Notes under the pieces: model-generated
What the model was told of the DNA's origin: nothing
Seen by the model: the letters and a program-made list of their open reading frames with translations, nothing else
Database searches by the model: none
Position numbers and translations under genes: made by a program
Shown: positions 28,159 to 37,218 of the stretch, piece after piece
How the letters are laid out: every line of letters starts with the position of its first letter
Position numbering within the stretch: position 1 is the first letter of the stretch
Assembly (NCBI GenBank): GCA_050174775.1
Contig: JBFXJP010000001.1
Location: forward strand, 1,008,158 to 1,072,157
Direction: 5' to 3'
Source of the DNA: CAYPGJ01 sp050174775
GTDB lineage: Bacteria > Planctomycetota > Phycisphaerae > Phycisphaerales > UBA1924
Length of the DNA stretch: 64,000 nucleotides

Positions 28159-29367
28159 TCACCACGCCGAGGAAACGCGGAGCATGGAGAGGGCCAGGAG
28201 TTGTGATCGCTCGAGGAGGCTGTCGAGTTCGATCCATTCGGAGGTGGTGTGGAGGCCGCCGCCCCGGACGCCCATGGTGTCGATGGTGGGGAGGCCTTCG
28301 CTCTGGAGGATGTTTCCGTCGGAGACGCCGCCGGTCTTGCCTTCGCCGATGGTGAGGCCCATGTCGGCGCCGGCGTCTCGGATGATGGACGCCAGGCGCG
28401 CGACGCCTTCGGTCCTGGGTTTGGCGGGGCGGTTGAAGGAGCGGTGGACGGTGAGGCTGGGCATGGCGTCGGGGGAGGTCTCGAGCGCGACGAGCCGGCG
28501 CTGGATGTCCTCGGAGACTTCCTCGTCGGGGTAGCGCGCGTTGCCCCAGGCGCGCGCGAGGTCGGGAACGATGTTGGTGGCATCGGCTGCTTCAAGGACA
28601 CCGACGCTGATGATGCGGCCTGCTGCTGCGTCAGCCATGTCGCCGGTTGCGGCGACGGCGCGGGAGAGCGCGACTGCGGCGTTGACGCCGCTTGCGAAGT
28701 CGCGTCCGACGTGTGCGGACTTGCCGCGGGCTTCGATCATGAACTGTCCGCTGCCGAGGCGCTCGGTGACGATGGAACCGTCGAGGAGCGCGGGCTCGGT
28801 GGCGAAGGCGACGTCGTGCTTCTTGGCTTCGGCGCGGAGGGCGCGCTCGCTGTGGTACGAGCCGGTTTCTTCATCGCTGTTGAAGACGTAGGTCCAGGCA
28901 AGGCGCACGTCGAGCTCGGCGAAGGCTTCGAGGGCGTGGAGGGCGATGACGATGCCGCCCTTCATGTCGACGACGCCGGGGCCGACGGCTTTTCTCGGGC
29001 TGCCGGGGGTGCGGGTCATTTTGAGGAAGGAGCCGCGCGGAGGAGGGGGGAAGACGGTGTCGAGGTGTCCGGAGAGGAGAATGCGCGCGCCTTTGGCGCC
29101 GGAGGGGGCGCGGCAGACTGCGGTGACGGGCGGTTTGCCGGAGGAGGCGCCGAGGAGCCAGTCGGGCTTGGGGTCGCCGTCGGCGTATTCGACGGAGGCG
29201 CGGAGCGCGCGGCAACGGTCGGTGACGTCCTTTCGGAACTCGTCGAGGCCGGGGGCGTGATTGTGGCCTGTCGGGATCGCCACGTAGCGCTCGAGATCGG
29301 CCTCCATGTTGGCGGCGCGTTCGCCGAGCGCGGCGCAGACGTCCTTCTCCAACGAGCTGAGCGGCAT
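28159..29367 (-). CDS. M20-family amidohydrolase (carboxypeptidase G2-like)
   Basis: A 402-residue cytosolic metallohydrolase with the M20 metal and catalytic motifs: LSGHLDTVF, GPGVVDMKGG, NSDEETGSYHSE, the dimerisation-lid GKSAHVGRDFASGVNA, and the C-terminal metal His in GGGLHTTSEWI. The pattern is closest to CPG2-type glutamate carboxypeptidases, which cut N-acyl-glutamates. It is coupled to the upstream dapF-GNAT gene (TGA-C-ATG) and precedes the ast genes by 162 bases. A natural role would be removing succinyl from N-succinylglutamate in place of AstE (an M14-type enzyme), or cutting N-succinyl-diaminopimelate as DapE. Both are inferences from neighbours. Confidence 0.85.
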   Translation of the reverse strand: MPLSSLEKDVCAALGERAANMEADLERYVAIPTGHNHAPGLDEFRKDVTDRCRALRASVEYADGDPKPDWLLGASSGKPPVTAVCRAPSGAKGARILLSGHLDTVFPPPPRGSFLKMTRTPGSPRKAVGPGVVDMKGGIVIALHALEAFAELDVRLAWTYVFNSDEETGSYHSERALRAEAKKHDVAFATEPALLDGSIVTERLGSGQFMIEARGKSAHVGRDFASGVNAAVALSRAVAATGDMADAAAGRIISVGVLEAADATNIVPDLARAWGNARYPDEEVSEDIQRRLVALETSPDAMPSLTVHRSFNRPAKPRTEGVARLASIIRDAGADMGLTIGEGKTGGVSDGNILQSEGLPTIDTMGVRGGGLHTTSEWIELDSLLERSQLLALSMLRVSSAW

Positions 29368-29368
29368 G

Positions 29369-30814
29369 TCAGTCGTTCCCTTGGGTTACGGTTTGGTTGC
29401 GTTGTGCGAGCCATTGCTCGCGTGTGAGGCCGAAGAGCACGACGTCACGGGTTGTGCCGAATCGCCAGACGTTGGCGGGCAGGACGCCCTCGCGGTGCAT
29501 GCCGGCTTTCTCAAGGACGCGGCCGGAGGCGGGGTTGGTGGTGAAGTGCTCTGCGTACACACGGTTGAGGGGGTGCGCCTCGAAGGCGTGATCGAGGAGG
29601 ATCTGCGCGGCTTTGGTTGCAAGTCCTCGGCCACGGAAGGCGGGCATCACGGTGTAGCCGAGCTCGGCGCGGCGCATGGGGCGGTCGAAGGAGAGGCCGG
29701 CGGTGCCTGCGAGGGCGCCGTCGACTTCGATGCCGAAGACGGAGGCATCGCCGAGGGCATGGAGGCGGCGGAGACGGATGAGCCAACGCGCGGCTTCGCC
29801 CCAGAGGTAGGGCCAGGGGGGCGTGCGCATGTTGTCGATGGCCGCGAACTCCTGCATGGATTCGTGGAGCACGTCGATGTCTGCGTCGCGGAGCGGGCGG
29901 AGGGTGACGCCGTCGCGGGTGAGTGTGGGGCTGGTGGGCGCGTCGGCGGGGACGCCGCCGTACCACGTGCCTTCGCCGACGTACTCGGCTGGGCCTTGGA
30001 GGGTGACGCGGTTGTCTCGGCAGGTGATGGTGAGAGCGCCGCCGGGCATGTGGACGGTGACGTGGGGATCGAGGCGGTTGGCTGCGACGCCGGCGGCGAC
30101 GATGGCGCAGGCGCCTGTGCCGCAGGCTTCGGTGAGGCCGGCGCCGCGCTCCCAGGTGCGTGCGCGGAGTTCGGAGGGTGAGAGGATGTTGACGAAGTGC
30201 GCGTTGATGCGGTTGGGGAATGCGGGGTGTGTTTCGATGGCGCGACCGAGGCGCGCGACGTCGAGGGCGTTGACGTCTTCGTCGGTGAAGTGGACGAAGT
30301 GGGGGTTGCCGACGGAGACGAGGATGCCCTGGAGGTTGTTGATGTCGGCGCGGTTGTCGCGGGCGGGGGTGATGGATTCGTTCATGCCGACGGCGCGCGG
30401 GCCGAGGCGGTATTCGCCCATGTCGACGGAGACGGAGTCGATGAGTCCATTGGGGCTTTGGGTGAAGGAGGCGCGGAGGAGGCCGGCGCCGGTTTCGACG
30501 AGGAGTGAGTTGTGCTCGTCGGCTTTGGCGCGGCCTTTGTCGAGGGCGAGTCGGACTGCGCAACGCAGGCCGTTGCCGCACATCTCGCCCGGGCTGCCGT
30601 CGGCGTTCCAGATGCGCATGCGGAAGGCGGCGTCCTTGGAAGAGGCGGAGTCGGTGGGCGCGGAGAGGACGATGAGGCCGTCGGCGCCGACGGCGCGGCG
30701 TCGGTCGGAGATGTCGCGGGCGAGGGTGGACCAGTCGGGGCGTTCGTCGCGCGCGTCGAAGGCCTCGACGAAGAGGTAGTCGTTGGCGCAGCCGTGCATC
30801 TTGGTGAAACGCAT
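29369..30814 (-). CDS. dapF: Diaminopimelate epimerase fused to a GNAT acetyltransferase
   Basis: A 481-residue fusion. Residues 1 to about 285 are DapF, which interconverts LL- and meso-diaminopimelate for lysine and peptidoglycan: both catalytic Cys are seen, in MCGNGLRC and in TEACGTGACA, with SVGNPHFVHF between. From about 300 to 481 there is a RimJ/RimL-type N-acetyltransferase: VTLRPLRDADIDVLHESM, AELGYTVMPAFRGRGLATKA, and NRVYAEHFTTNPASGRVLEK. The linker is about 15 residues (YGGVPADAPTSPTLTRDG). No stop or frameshift separates them. The M20 gene follows after one base. The acetyl acceptor is unknown. Confidence 0.92.
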   Translation of the reverse strand: MRFTKMHGCANDYLFVEAFDARDERPDWSTLARDISDRRRAVGADGLIVLSAPTDSASSKDAAFRMRIWNADGSPGEMCGNGLRCAVRLALDKGRAKADEHNSLLVETGAGLLRASFTQSPNGLIDSVSVDMGEYRLGPRAVGMNESITPARDNRADINNLQGILVSVGNPHFVHFTDEDVNALDVARLGRAIETHPAFPNRINAHFVNILSPSELRARTWERGAGLTEACGTGACAIVAAGVAANRLDPHVTVHMPGGALTITCRDNRVTLQGPAEYVGEGTWYGGVPADAPTSPTLTRDGVTLRPLRDADIDVLHESMQEFAAIDNMRTPPWPYLWGEAARWLIRLRRLHALGDASVFGIEVDGALAGTAGLSFDRPMRRAELGYTVMPAFRGRGLATKAAQILLDHAFEAHPLNRVYAEHFTTNPASGRVLEKAGMHREGVLPANVWRFGTTRDVVLFGLTREQWLAQRNQTVTQGND

Positions 30815-30859
30815 GGGACGAGCAGTATCGTCAGTTCGGGGGCGTTTTGCTTGGTGGGT

Positions 30860-32344
30860 TTAGAGGATGCCGGAGGAATTGAGGACGCTGGCGAGGCCGA
30901 CGAGGGCGAGGGCGAGGACGATCCACCATCGGACGCGGTTTGCGGCGCGGTCGATGTCGAGGGAGCCGACGCGTTTTCCGACGAGTTCGCCGATGCGGGA
31001 GATGCGTCCGGAGAGGGAGCCGTGGCGCCAGGTCCATTTGGCGAGGGGGATGTGGTTCTCGCGGGCGACGGCGAGGAGTGCGGCGCGCATGCCGTCGGCG
31101 GCCTCTTCGGTGATGAGGGCGCCCTTGCCGGAGCCGCCGGTGCGCATGCCTGCGAGGTGCTGGACGGCGAAGGCGTCGGCTTCGCGCTCGAACATGCGGC
31201 TGATGCGTCCGACGAGTTCGAGGCCGATGAGGATGCCCAGGAGCGCCGCGGAGACATCGACGATCTGCGCGATGGGGCCGTCGGCGCCGAGGAAGATGGC
31301 GACGGCGCTGCCGGCCCAGCCTGCGATGAGGGCGCTGAGGCTGAGGGAGGCGGCCATGCCGCCCAGGAGCCAGGGGACGTGGCGTCGGACGATGTGGCCC
31401 AGCTCGTGGGCCATGACGGCTTCGACTTCACGGTCGTCGAGTCGTTCGAGGAGGAGGTCGGTGAGGAGGATGTAGCGGAGGCCGGGGAGGAGGCCCATGA
31501 CGGCGCCGTTGATCATCGTGCCGTGGGTGCGCCAGAGGAGGATGCCGCGGTGTCGGACACCGTGGCGTGCGCAGAGCTCTTCGAGCCTGCTGCGGAGTTC
31601 GCCTCGGCCGAGGCGTTCGGTTTTCCAGATGCGTCGGACGATGGGGGGCGCGAGTGCGAAGACGGCGAGGGCGCCGGAGGCGTCGATGACGCCGATGACG
31701 AGTGAGCCCGTGCCGGTTTCGAGCCAGCCGGCGCCTCGCGGGGCGAGCCAGGCGGCGCCGATGCCCACGGCTTCGACCCATGCGAGGACCATCCACATGG
31801 GGACGAGGAGGAAGAGGACCTGATGGCGGACCTGGTCGGTCATGTAGGACCAGGCTGGGCGCGGTGGATGGATGACTTCGCCGCGCTCGACGGAGGCGAA
31901 GATGGAGGCTTCGCGGAGTCGCCGGTCGATGATGCCGTAGGACCAGTAGCCGAGGAAGATGACGCCGAGCGCGGGGGACATCGCGATGATTTCGTCGAGG
32001 ATGACCCAGTCGCCGAGGGTTTCGCGGACGCGGTCGAGCCAGGCGAGGAGGAAGAGACTGGAGGCGAAGATGAGGAGCGTGGCGAGGCGGGCTGTGGAGG
32101 TGAGCGAGCGTGCGCTCCAGAGGTAGGCGACGTTGCCGGTGCGGTCGAGGGCGCGGGCGCATCGCCAGACCCAGAGGTGGGTGGCGAGAGCGATGACGGC
32201 GTATGCGGTGAGGGTCCACCAGACGGCGTTGGGGCCCGGGGTGGGGGACCAGGCGGGTTGGGTGGGTGAAGCTGCTGTGGCGCCGCGGAGCGCGTCGTGC
32301 GCGACGAGCGCGATGACCATGCCGATGATGACGAGCTGCGTCAT
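30860..32344 (-). CDS. M48-family membrane metalloprotease
   Basis: A 494-residue integral membrane protease. The catalytic HExxH is in VEAVMAHELGHIVRRH and the third zinc ligand in the later MFEREADAFAVQHL. Four or more membrane helices precede the catalytic domain and others follow it, as in HtpX/Ste24 relatives, but the long N-terminal multi-helix region and the 494-residue length are closer to Ste24 than to HtpX. A role in membrane-protein quality control or in processing is typical. The gene lies nine bases downstream of a lipoprotein gene on the same strand. Confidence 0.9.
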   Translation of the reverse strand: MTQLVIIGMVIALVAHDALRGATAASPTQPAWSPTPGPNAVWWTLTAYAVIALATHLWVWRCARALDRTGNVAYLWSARSLTSTARLATLLIFASSLFLLAWLDRVRETLGDWVILDEIIAMSPALGVIFLGYWSYGIIDRRLREASIFASVERGEVIHPPRPAWSYMTDQVRHQVLFLLVPMWMVLAWVEAVGIGAAWLAPRGAGWLETGTGSLVIGVIDASGALAVFALAPPIVRRIWKTERLGRGELRSRLEELCARHGVRHRGILLWRTHGTMINGAVMGLLPGLRYILLTDLLLERLDDREVEAVMAHELGHIVRRHVPWLLGGMAASLSLSALIAGWAGSAVAIFLGADGPIAQIVDVSAALLGILIGLELVGRISRMFEREADAFAVQHLAGMRTGGSGKGALITEEAADGMRAALLAVARENHIPLAKWTWRHGSLSGRISRIGELVGKRVGSLDIDRAANRVRWWIVLALALVGLASVLNSSGIL

Positions 32345-32352
32345 CGGGTGTG

Positions 32353-33828
32353 CTACTCCTCGACGATCATGACTTCGCCGAGATCGAGGACGGCGCCGTT
32401 GGGCTGGTAGTAGTCGGCGTTGAGGACGCCCTTGCGGATGGAGGTGAAGACGAGGCAGGAGCGGCCGAGGATGCGGGCGTAGTCGCGGTCGCCACCGCTG
32501 GGGCCTGCGTATTCCTTTTCGTCGGCGACTCGGGCGTGGAAGTGGTAGTCGAGGAGGGCGGTGCGGCCGGCTGCGAGGAGTTCGGGGCTGGCGACGAATC
32601 GGTTGTCGCCGGCGCGCTGTGCGGGGCGGGGCGGGAAGGAGAGGGCGGAGAAGGAGTCGTTGCGCCAGGCGAGGACGCCGCCGTGCTCGGTGCTGGTGTC
32701 CTTGCGGTCTGCTGCGACCTGGGCTGAGAGTTCGGAGATGACGGATTCGTCGGTGATGGCTTCGGTGGCAATGAGGGCGAGGAGGAGGTCGCCCCAGACG
32801 AGACTCTTCTCGTTGGTTTCGAGGTTCTCGCGTCGGCCCCAGGCGCCGTCGCCCTGCTCGGCAAGGCGCATGTGGAGCTTGCGGCCGGAGAGACGGGAGC
32901 GGAGTTCGGAGAGGAGTTCGTCGCGCGAGGCGGAGAGCCAGGCGCTGCGGCGCTCCTTAGCCCAGAGGACGGGGGCGACGTGGCGGAGTTCGAAGGCTTC
33001 GGACTGCTCGGGGGAGAGGGACGCAATGGCTCCTTTGGCGTTGGCCCACCACGCGCGGTTGTCCTCTTTAGAGAGGTCGAGGAGCCACTCGAGTTGTTCG
33101 CCGGTGCGCGGGGTGGATTTGAGATCGCGCGCGCCGAGGACGAGGGCGCTCATGACGTCGTCGGACTGGGCGGAGGGGTCGTCGGTCATGCGCGCGAGAA
33201 GGGCCTTGGTCTTGGCGCCGTCCTCATCGATGCGGCAGAGGACGGCCCAGGCGTCGGTGCGGCGGCGGGACTCGAGGACGTTGTCCTTGGGGGCGGGGCG
33301 GGCGAACTCGGTGAAGACGACTTCCTCGACGGGCGTGTTCGGGTGGAGGGCTTCGATGGCGCGACGCTCGATGCGCCCGGGTCCTTCGCGGCCTGCGGAT
33401 ACAACCGACCAGCGGCGCACGAGCGCGGGGGTGAGTTCGGTCCACTTGTGCTCCATCGCGAGCATGGAGATGCGGTCGACCATGGGCTGCTGGGGCTCAC
33501 GGGGCAGGATCAGTGCGAGCATGGTGCGCGTGTCGGCCTCGTCGTCCTCGAGGAGGGCGTCGATCGCGGCGAAGCGGACGCCGACGTAGGTGGCGGCGCT
33601 CCAGGCGATCTTCTTCATGGCTTCGCGCCAGGCGGCGCGTTCGATCTCGCCGCGCTCCTTCATGCCGACGGAGGCCTCGATGGCGGTGACACGCTTGCCT
33701 GATTCGAGGGTGGGGCTCTGCGCGTCGGCCATGGGGTCGGAGACTCGCGCGGCGCCGCTGCATCCGGAGAGGAGGAGGAGTGAGGCTGTGATGAGTGACT
33801 GAGCCGAGCGTTTGGGCGAGGAGATCAT
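32353..33828 (-). CDS. Lipoprotein of unknown function
   Basis: A 491-residue protein. The start at MISSPKRSAQ gives a lipoprotein signal ending LLLLSGC; the open frame extends upstream but those codons overlap the likely 5' region of the divergent NFU gene. The mature part is helical and charged, with no motif I recognise; a segment ALLEDDEADTRTMLALIL and many Arg-Trp pairs suggest HEAT-like helical repeats but this is not certain. It probably shares a transcript with the M48 protease gene nine bases downstream, so it may be a substrate or partner. Confidence 0.7.
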   Translation of the reverse strand: MISSPKRSAQSLITASLLLLSGCSGAARVSDPMADAQSPTLESGKRVTAIEASVGMKERGEIERAAWREAMKKIAWSAATYVGVRFAAIDALLEDDEADTRTMLALILPREPQQPMVDRISMLAMEHKWTELTPALVRRWSVVSAGREGPGRIERRAIEALHPNTPVEEVVFTEFARPAPKDNVLESRRRTDAWAVLCRIDEDGAKTKALLARMTDDPSAQSDDVMSALVLGARDLKSTPRTGEQLEWLLDLSKEDNRAWWANAKGAIASLSPEQSEAFELRHVAPVLWAKERRSAWLSASRDELLSELRSRLSGRKLHMRLAEQGDGAWGRRENLETNEKSLVWGDLLLALIATEAITDESVISELSAQVAADRKDTSTEHGGVLAWRNDSFSALSFPPRPAQRAGDNRFVASPELLAAGRTALLDYHFHARVADEKEYAGPSGGDRDYARILGRSCLVFTSIRKGVLNADYYQPNGAVLDLGEVMIVEE

Positions 33829-33949
33829 GCATCGAGTGTACGAGGGCCCCCACTCGGACGCCGGTCGGCTACCATTCGCGGTCTCGCCCGCGGCGCCGTG
33901 GGTGCAGATGGCAGAGGACGTATTTCCAGATCGGACCGCAGCGAGCCGC

Positions 33950-34210
33950 ATGTCGAACACGCAGCCCTCGACAACATCGTCGGACCTCCCGGAGCGCGTC
34001 GGTCAGATCATTGATCTGATCCGGCCCGCGATTCAGGCTGACGGTGGGGACGTGGAGTTCGTGGATGTGACCTCGAGCGGGGTGGTGCGGATCCGGCTCC
34101 TGGGGGCGTGTGTGGGGTGCCCGTCGGCGACGATGACGCTGCGTCTGGGCATCGAGAAGAACCTGAAGGACAACATTCCGGAGGTTTCGGGGGTGGAGGC
34201 GGTGGCGTAG
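33950..34210 (+). CDS. NifU-like (NFU) iron-sulfur scaffold/carrier protein
   Basis: An 86-residue protein that is almost entirely an NFU domain: IDLIRPAIQADGGDVEFVDV, GVVRIRLLGACVGCPSATMT with the cluster-binding CxxC, and LKDNIPEVSGVEAV. Stand-alone NFU proteins carry or transfer [4Fe-4S] clusters. Another in-frame ATG lies at 33908; the chosen start keeps the protein close to usual stand-alone NFU length. It is divergent from the lipoprotein gene with about 120 bases between. Confidence 0.9.
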   Translation: MSNTQPSTTSSDLPERVGQIIDLIRPAIQADGGDVEFVDVTSSGVVRIRLLGACVGCPSATMTLRLGIEKNLKDNIPEVSGVEAVA

Positions 34211-34326
34211 GACGGGGTGCGGGGGCTGGACGATTCATCTTCGATCGAGCGGAGCGCCGAAGTAGCTGTATCGGCGCATGCGCCCCTGTGTGTGCTTTGC
34301 GCCGCTGCACCACTCGGGGATCCGGC

Positions 34327-36606
34327 ATGCGCTACACGTTGCCCACCGTTGCCGCATTCGTTGCGACCTCGCTCAGCGGCGCACAACCGGACTGTCCGCG
34401 ATGGACGCCCTCGGGGCCGTACCCGGGGTTGAACTACCATGTGAGTGCGCTCACAGCGTGGGACCGGGACGGGGCGGGTCCGGCGTCGCCGCTGCTCGTG
34501 GCCGCGGGCGCGTTCACGCACGCTGGTTCGGTCGAGGCACGGAACATCGCGGTGTGGGACGGGGCTGTGTGGAGCGCGCTGCCGGGGGGCGCGGCATTCG
34601 AGTCTCTGCTCTGGGGCACGAGCTTCTCGCTCGCGCAGTATCGGTCCGATCTCGTCGTGGGCTCCGGGAACCACTCCATCCCTACGGGCGAGCCGGTGCG
34701 CACGATCCTGCGGTTCGATGGCGTCGAGTGGCTTCCGCTCTCGGAGCAGGATGATCCGCAGGGCGCGTTCCTCTCGCTGGTCGTGGATGGTGACGATCTC
34801 TTCGGCGCCGGCGAGTTCAGATACCCATACGCGACCCTCTCGACGCACTCCAACCAGGTCGTCCACTTCGACGGCTCCGAATGGAGACAGTTGCCGCTCG
34901 GCCATGACGGTGATGGCGTGATCAGGCCTTCGCATCCCATCGTGATGTACCGGGGCGATCTGATTGCGGCCGCGACCATCGAGCGACCGGGCACGGCGCC
35001 GCCCGAATACGGGCTGGCGCGCTGGGACGGGGAGACGTGGACGTTGCTCCCTGAGACGACCTCGCCGCGGTTCAGTGAGATCCGAGCGATCGCGGCAGAT
35101 GAGGACAACCTGTACGTGGGCGGCGCGTTTGCCGACGCGATGTCCTTCAGCCAGCACGCGGTCTCGAAGTGGGACGGGGCGAGTTGGACGACGCTCGGCT
35201 CGTCGAACGGCGCATGGGGATCGTCGCTCATGGTCTCGCTGGATGTGCTCGATGGGGCGGTGTATGTGTCGGGAGCGCTCCGCGGGGAGGATGGGGACTC
35301 GATGCTGTTTCGGTGGGACGGTGAGGAATGGGCCGCGGCGTCGGGCATCGAGTTCGGGCTCGCTCTGGCCACGGTGGTGTACGACGGACGGCTGGTGATC
35401 GGCGGGTATTTCCCCGCGGGCTACACGCCGGCATCGTTCGGAAACATCGCGGCGTGGGACAGCACGGGATGGTCGGCGCTCGGAGAGGGGGTGCGCGAAT
35501 ACATCACGGCGTTTGCCGCGTATGACGGCTCGCTGATTGCCGCGGGCGCGTTCGAAGCCACGGGAACAGAGATTGCGCACCTCGCTCGATGGGACGGCGC
35601 ACGCTGGACGCCGTACGTCGCGCAGACGGACGGCTTGCCGAACGCGATGACGGTGTGGGACGGGGGTCTGGTCGTGCTCGGGGCGTTCGGCGGCTCGCCG
35701 GCACGCTACGCCGCACGGTGGGACGGCGCACAGTGGAGCGCGTTGGATGACGGGTTTGCTCTCGAGGATCCGGACTTCCTCGCGTACCCGCACACGATGA
35801 CGGTGTGGAACGGCGAGTTGTACGCCTCACGCCAGCTGTATAGCCAGACGACGGGGCTTGCTCCCGAGCCGCCACTGCCGGGCCTCATGCGATGGACTGG
35901 TGAGCGCTGGATGGCTGCGGCGCCGCCGATGACGGAGACGTCACGTCCGATCCTGGACATGCTTGCGTACGGCGGGCGGTTGATCGCCATGACGTATGAC
36001 GACGTGTTCACGTGGGACGGGACGCGCTGGGCGTCGATCATCTCGGAGCCCGCGTCTCCCAGCAGCCTGTCGGGCTACTTTGTTGATCTCCACGTGCATG
36101 ACGGCGCGCTGTGGGTCGCCGGCGCAATCGACGCCATTCCGTACGCGTCGGTCGCCAAGTGGGATGGGGTGAGTTGGCAGACGCTGCCACCCACACCGTC
36201 GATTCATACGGACAATCTGCTCGGCTCATACAACGGCATGCTGCGGTATGGCGATACGTTGTGGGACGGGCACGCGTGGCGTCCCCTCCCGGTCGGCTTC
36301 GACCCGCCGCACATCGCGTTCAATACTTCGCACACGCATGAAGGCGAGCTGTTCCTCACCGGCACGTTTGTACTGGTCGGCGGACAACCCTCCGCGTATC
36401 TCGCCCGCTACCGCAACGCGCTGGGGGACGCGAACAACGATCACGCGACCAACTTCCTCGATCTCGTGCTGGTGCTGGGCAACTACGCGCGGGCGGGTGA
36501 GCCGGGGTCGATCCCCGGGGACTGCAACAACGACGGGGTGGTGGACATGAGGGACCTGAACGACGTGCTCTCGGCGTTCGGGCAGGCGTGTCCCCCGCCG
36601 ATGTGA
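34327..36606 (+). CDS. Secreted W-D-G-repeat protein with C-terminal dockerin-type repeats
   Basis: A 759-residue exported protein. After a signal peptide (TLPTVAAFVATSLSGA) the body has at least twelve copies of a motif such as [RKVTA]WDGxxWxxL, for example VWDGAVWSALPGG, RWDGETWTLL, KWDGASWTTLG, RWDGAQWSAL and KWDGVSWQTLP, alternating with DDLFGAG/DNLYVGG-type turns. Spacing is about 45-60 residues, as expected for propeller-like blades. The C terminus has two dockerin-like segments, GDANNDHATNFLDLVLVLGN and GDCNNDGVVDMRDLNDVLSA, of the planctomycete GC-type class. No catalytic motif was found; a binding or structural role outside the cell is inferred. Confidence 0.83.
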   Translation: MRYTLPTVAAFVATSLSGAQPDCPRWTPSGPYPGLNYHVSALTAWDRDGAGPASPLLVAAGAFTHAGSVEARNIAVWDGAVWSALPGGAAFESLLWGTSFSLAQYRSDLVVGSGNHSIPTGEPVRTILRFDGVEWLPLSEQDDPQGAFLSLVVDGDDLFGAGEFRYPYATLSTHSNQVVHFDGSEWRQLPLGHDGDGVIRPSHPIVMYRGDLIAAATIERPGTAPPEYGLARWDGETWTLLPETTSPRFSEIRAIAADEDNLYVGGAFADAMSFSQHAVSKWDGASWTTLGSSNGAWGSSLMVSLDVLDGAVYVSGALRGEDGDSMLFRWDGEEWAAASGIEFGLALATVVYDGRLVIGGYFPAGYTPASFGNIAAWDSTGWSALGEGVREYITAFAAYDGSLIAAGAFEATGTEIAHLARWDGARWTPYVAQTDGLPNAMTVWDGGLVVLGAFGGSPARYAARWDGAQWSALDDGFALEDPDFLAYPHTMTVWNGELYASRQLYSQTTGLAPEPPLPGLMRWTGERWMAAAPPMTETSRPILDMLAYGGRLIAMTYDDVFTWDGTRWASIISEPASPSSLSGYFVDLHVHDGALWVAGAIDAIPYASVAKWDGVSWQTLPPTPSIHTDNLLGSYNGMLRYGDTLWDGHAWRPLPVGFDPPHIAFNTSHTHEGELFLTGTFVLVGGQPSAYLARYRNALGDANNDHATNFLDLVLVLGNYARAGEPGSIPGDCNNDGVVDMRDLNDVLSAFGQACPPPM

Positions 36607-36779
36607 GGCCTCACCCACGCTGAGGGCCGGTCAGGGCGGGTCCGGGCCCGGCCGGAGCTCGCATTCTTTGTTCGGGGGGCGTTTCCCCTCCCGCCGGACC
36701 GGTGGTATGCTCCGGGGTGGTGGGAAATCCGCGGCGCCACGGCTTCACCCGGCGCGCGGCATGGTCAGGAGAGGACCGG

Positions 36780-37004
36780 ATGCTGGTCATCACGCGGAGA
36801 GAGGGCGAAGAAGTCGTCATCGGCGACCCCCGCAACCCCACGGGCATCGTGCGCATTGTCGGCATCAAGGGCGATCGCGTCCGCATCGCGTTCGAGTTCC
36901 CGCGTGACATCCAGGTCCACCGTCGTGAGGTCGCCGAGGCCATCGCCTCCGAGCCGCCGCAGGTGATCGCGAAGATCACGCTCGCGGCCGGTCAGCCCTC
37001 CTGA
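36780..37004 (+). CDS. csrA: Carbon storage regulator CsrA
   Basis: CsrA is a small dimeric RNA-binding protein that blocks translation or changes stability of mRNAs containing GGA in hairpin loops. The 74-residue product starts MLVITRREGEEVVIGDP and has VRIVGIKGDRVRIAFEFPRD and IQVHRREV, the standard CsrA fold. The leader just before the ATG (CAGGAGAGGACCGG) contains overlapping GGA triplets within the ribosome binding site, so self-repression is plausible. No flagellar genes or fliW are next to it. The last 13 bases overlap the convergent CDGSH gene. Confidence 0.96.
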   Translation: MLVITRREGEEVVIGDPRNPTGIVRIVGIKGDRVRIAFEFPRDIQVHRREVAEAIASEPPQVIAKITLAAGQPS

Positions 37005-37204
37005 GCGTCGTCCCGCTCCTCGATCACCTTGCGGTCCTTGTCGTAGACGTAGAGGCGTCCTTCTTTCTCGTCGACGCAGGATTTGTGCGCGCCGTCACAG
37101 AAGGGGAATTTCTGGGAGAGGCCGCAGGCGCAGATGGAGATCACCGACTCCTGCGGCTCGATCTTGATCGGACGGGTGAGGGTGTGGCGGACGAGTCGGG
37201 CCAT
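36992..37204 (-). CDS. CDGSH iron-sulfur domain protein
   Basis: A 70-residue soluble protein with one CDGSH motif, CACGLSQKFPFCDGAHK, where three Cys and one His bind a [2Fe-2S] cluster. Small bacterial CDGSH proteins act in electron or cluster transfer. No signal or membrane segment is present. Its stop region overlaps csrA in the opposite strand by 13 bases. Confidence 0.93.
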   Translation of the reverse strand: MARLVRHTLTRPIKIEPQESVISICACGLSQKFPFCDGAHKSCVDEKEGRLYVYDKDRKVIEERDDAQEG

Positions 37205-37218
37205 GACTCGAGTCTACC

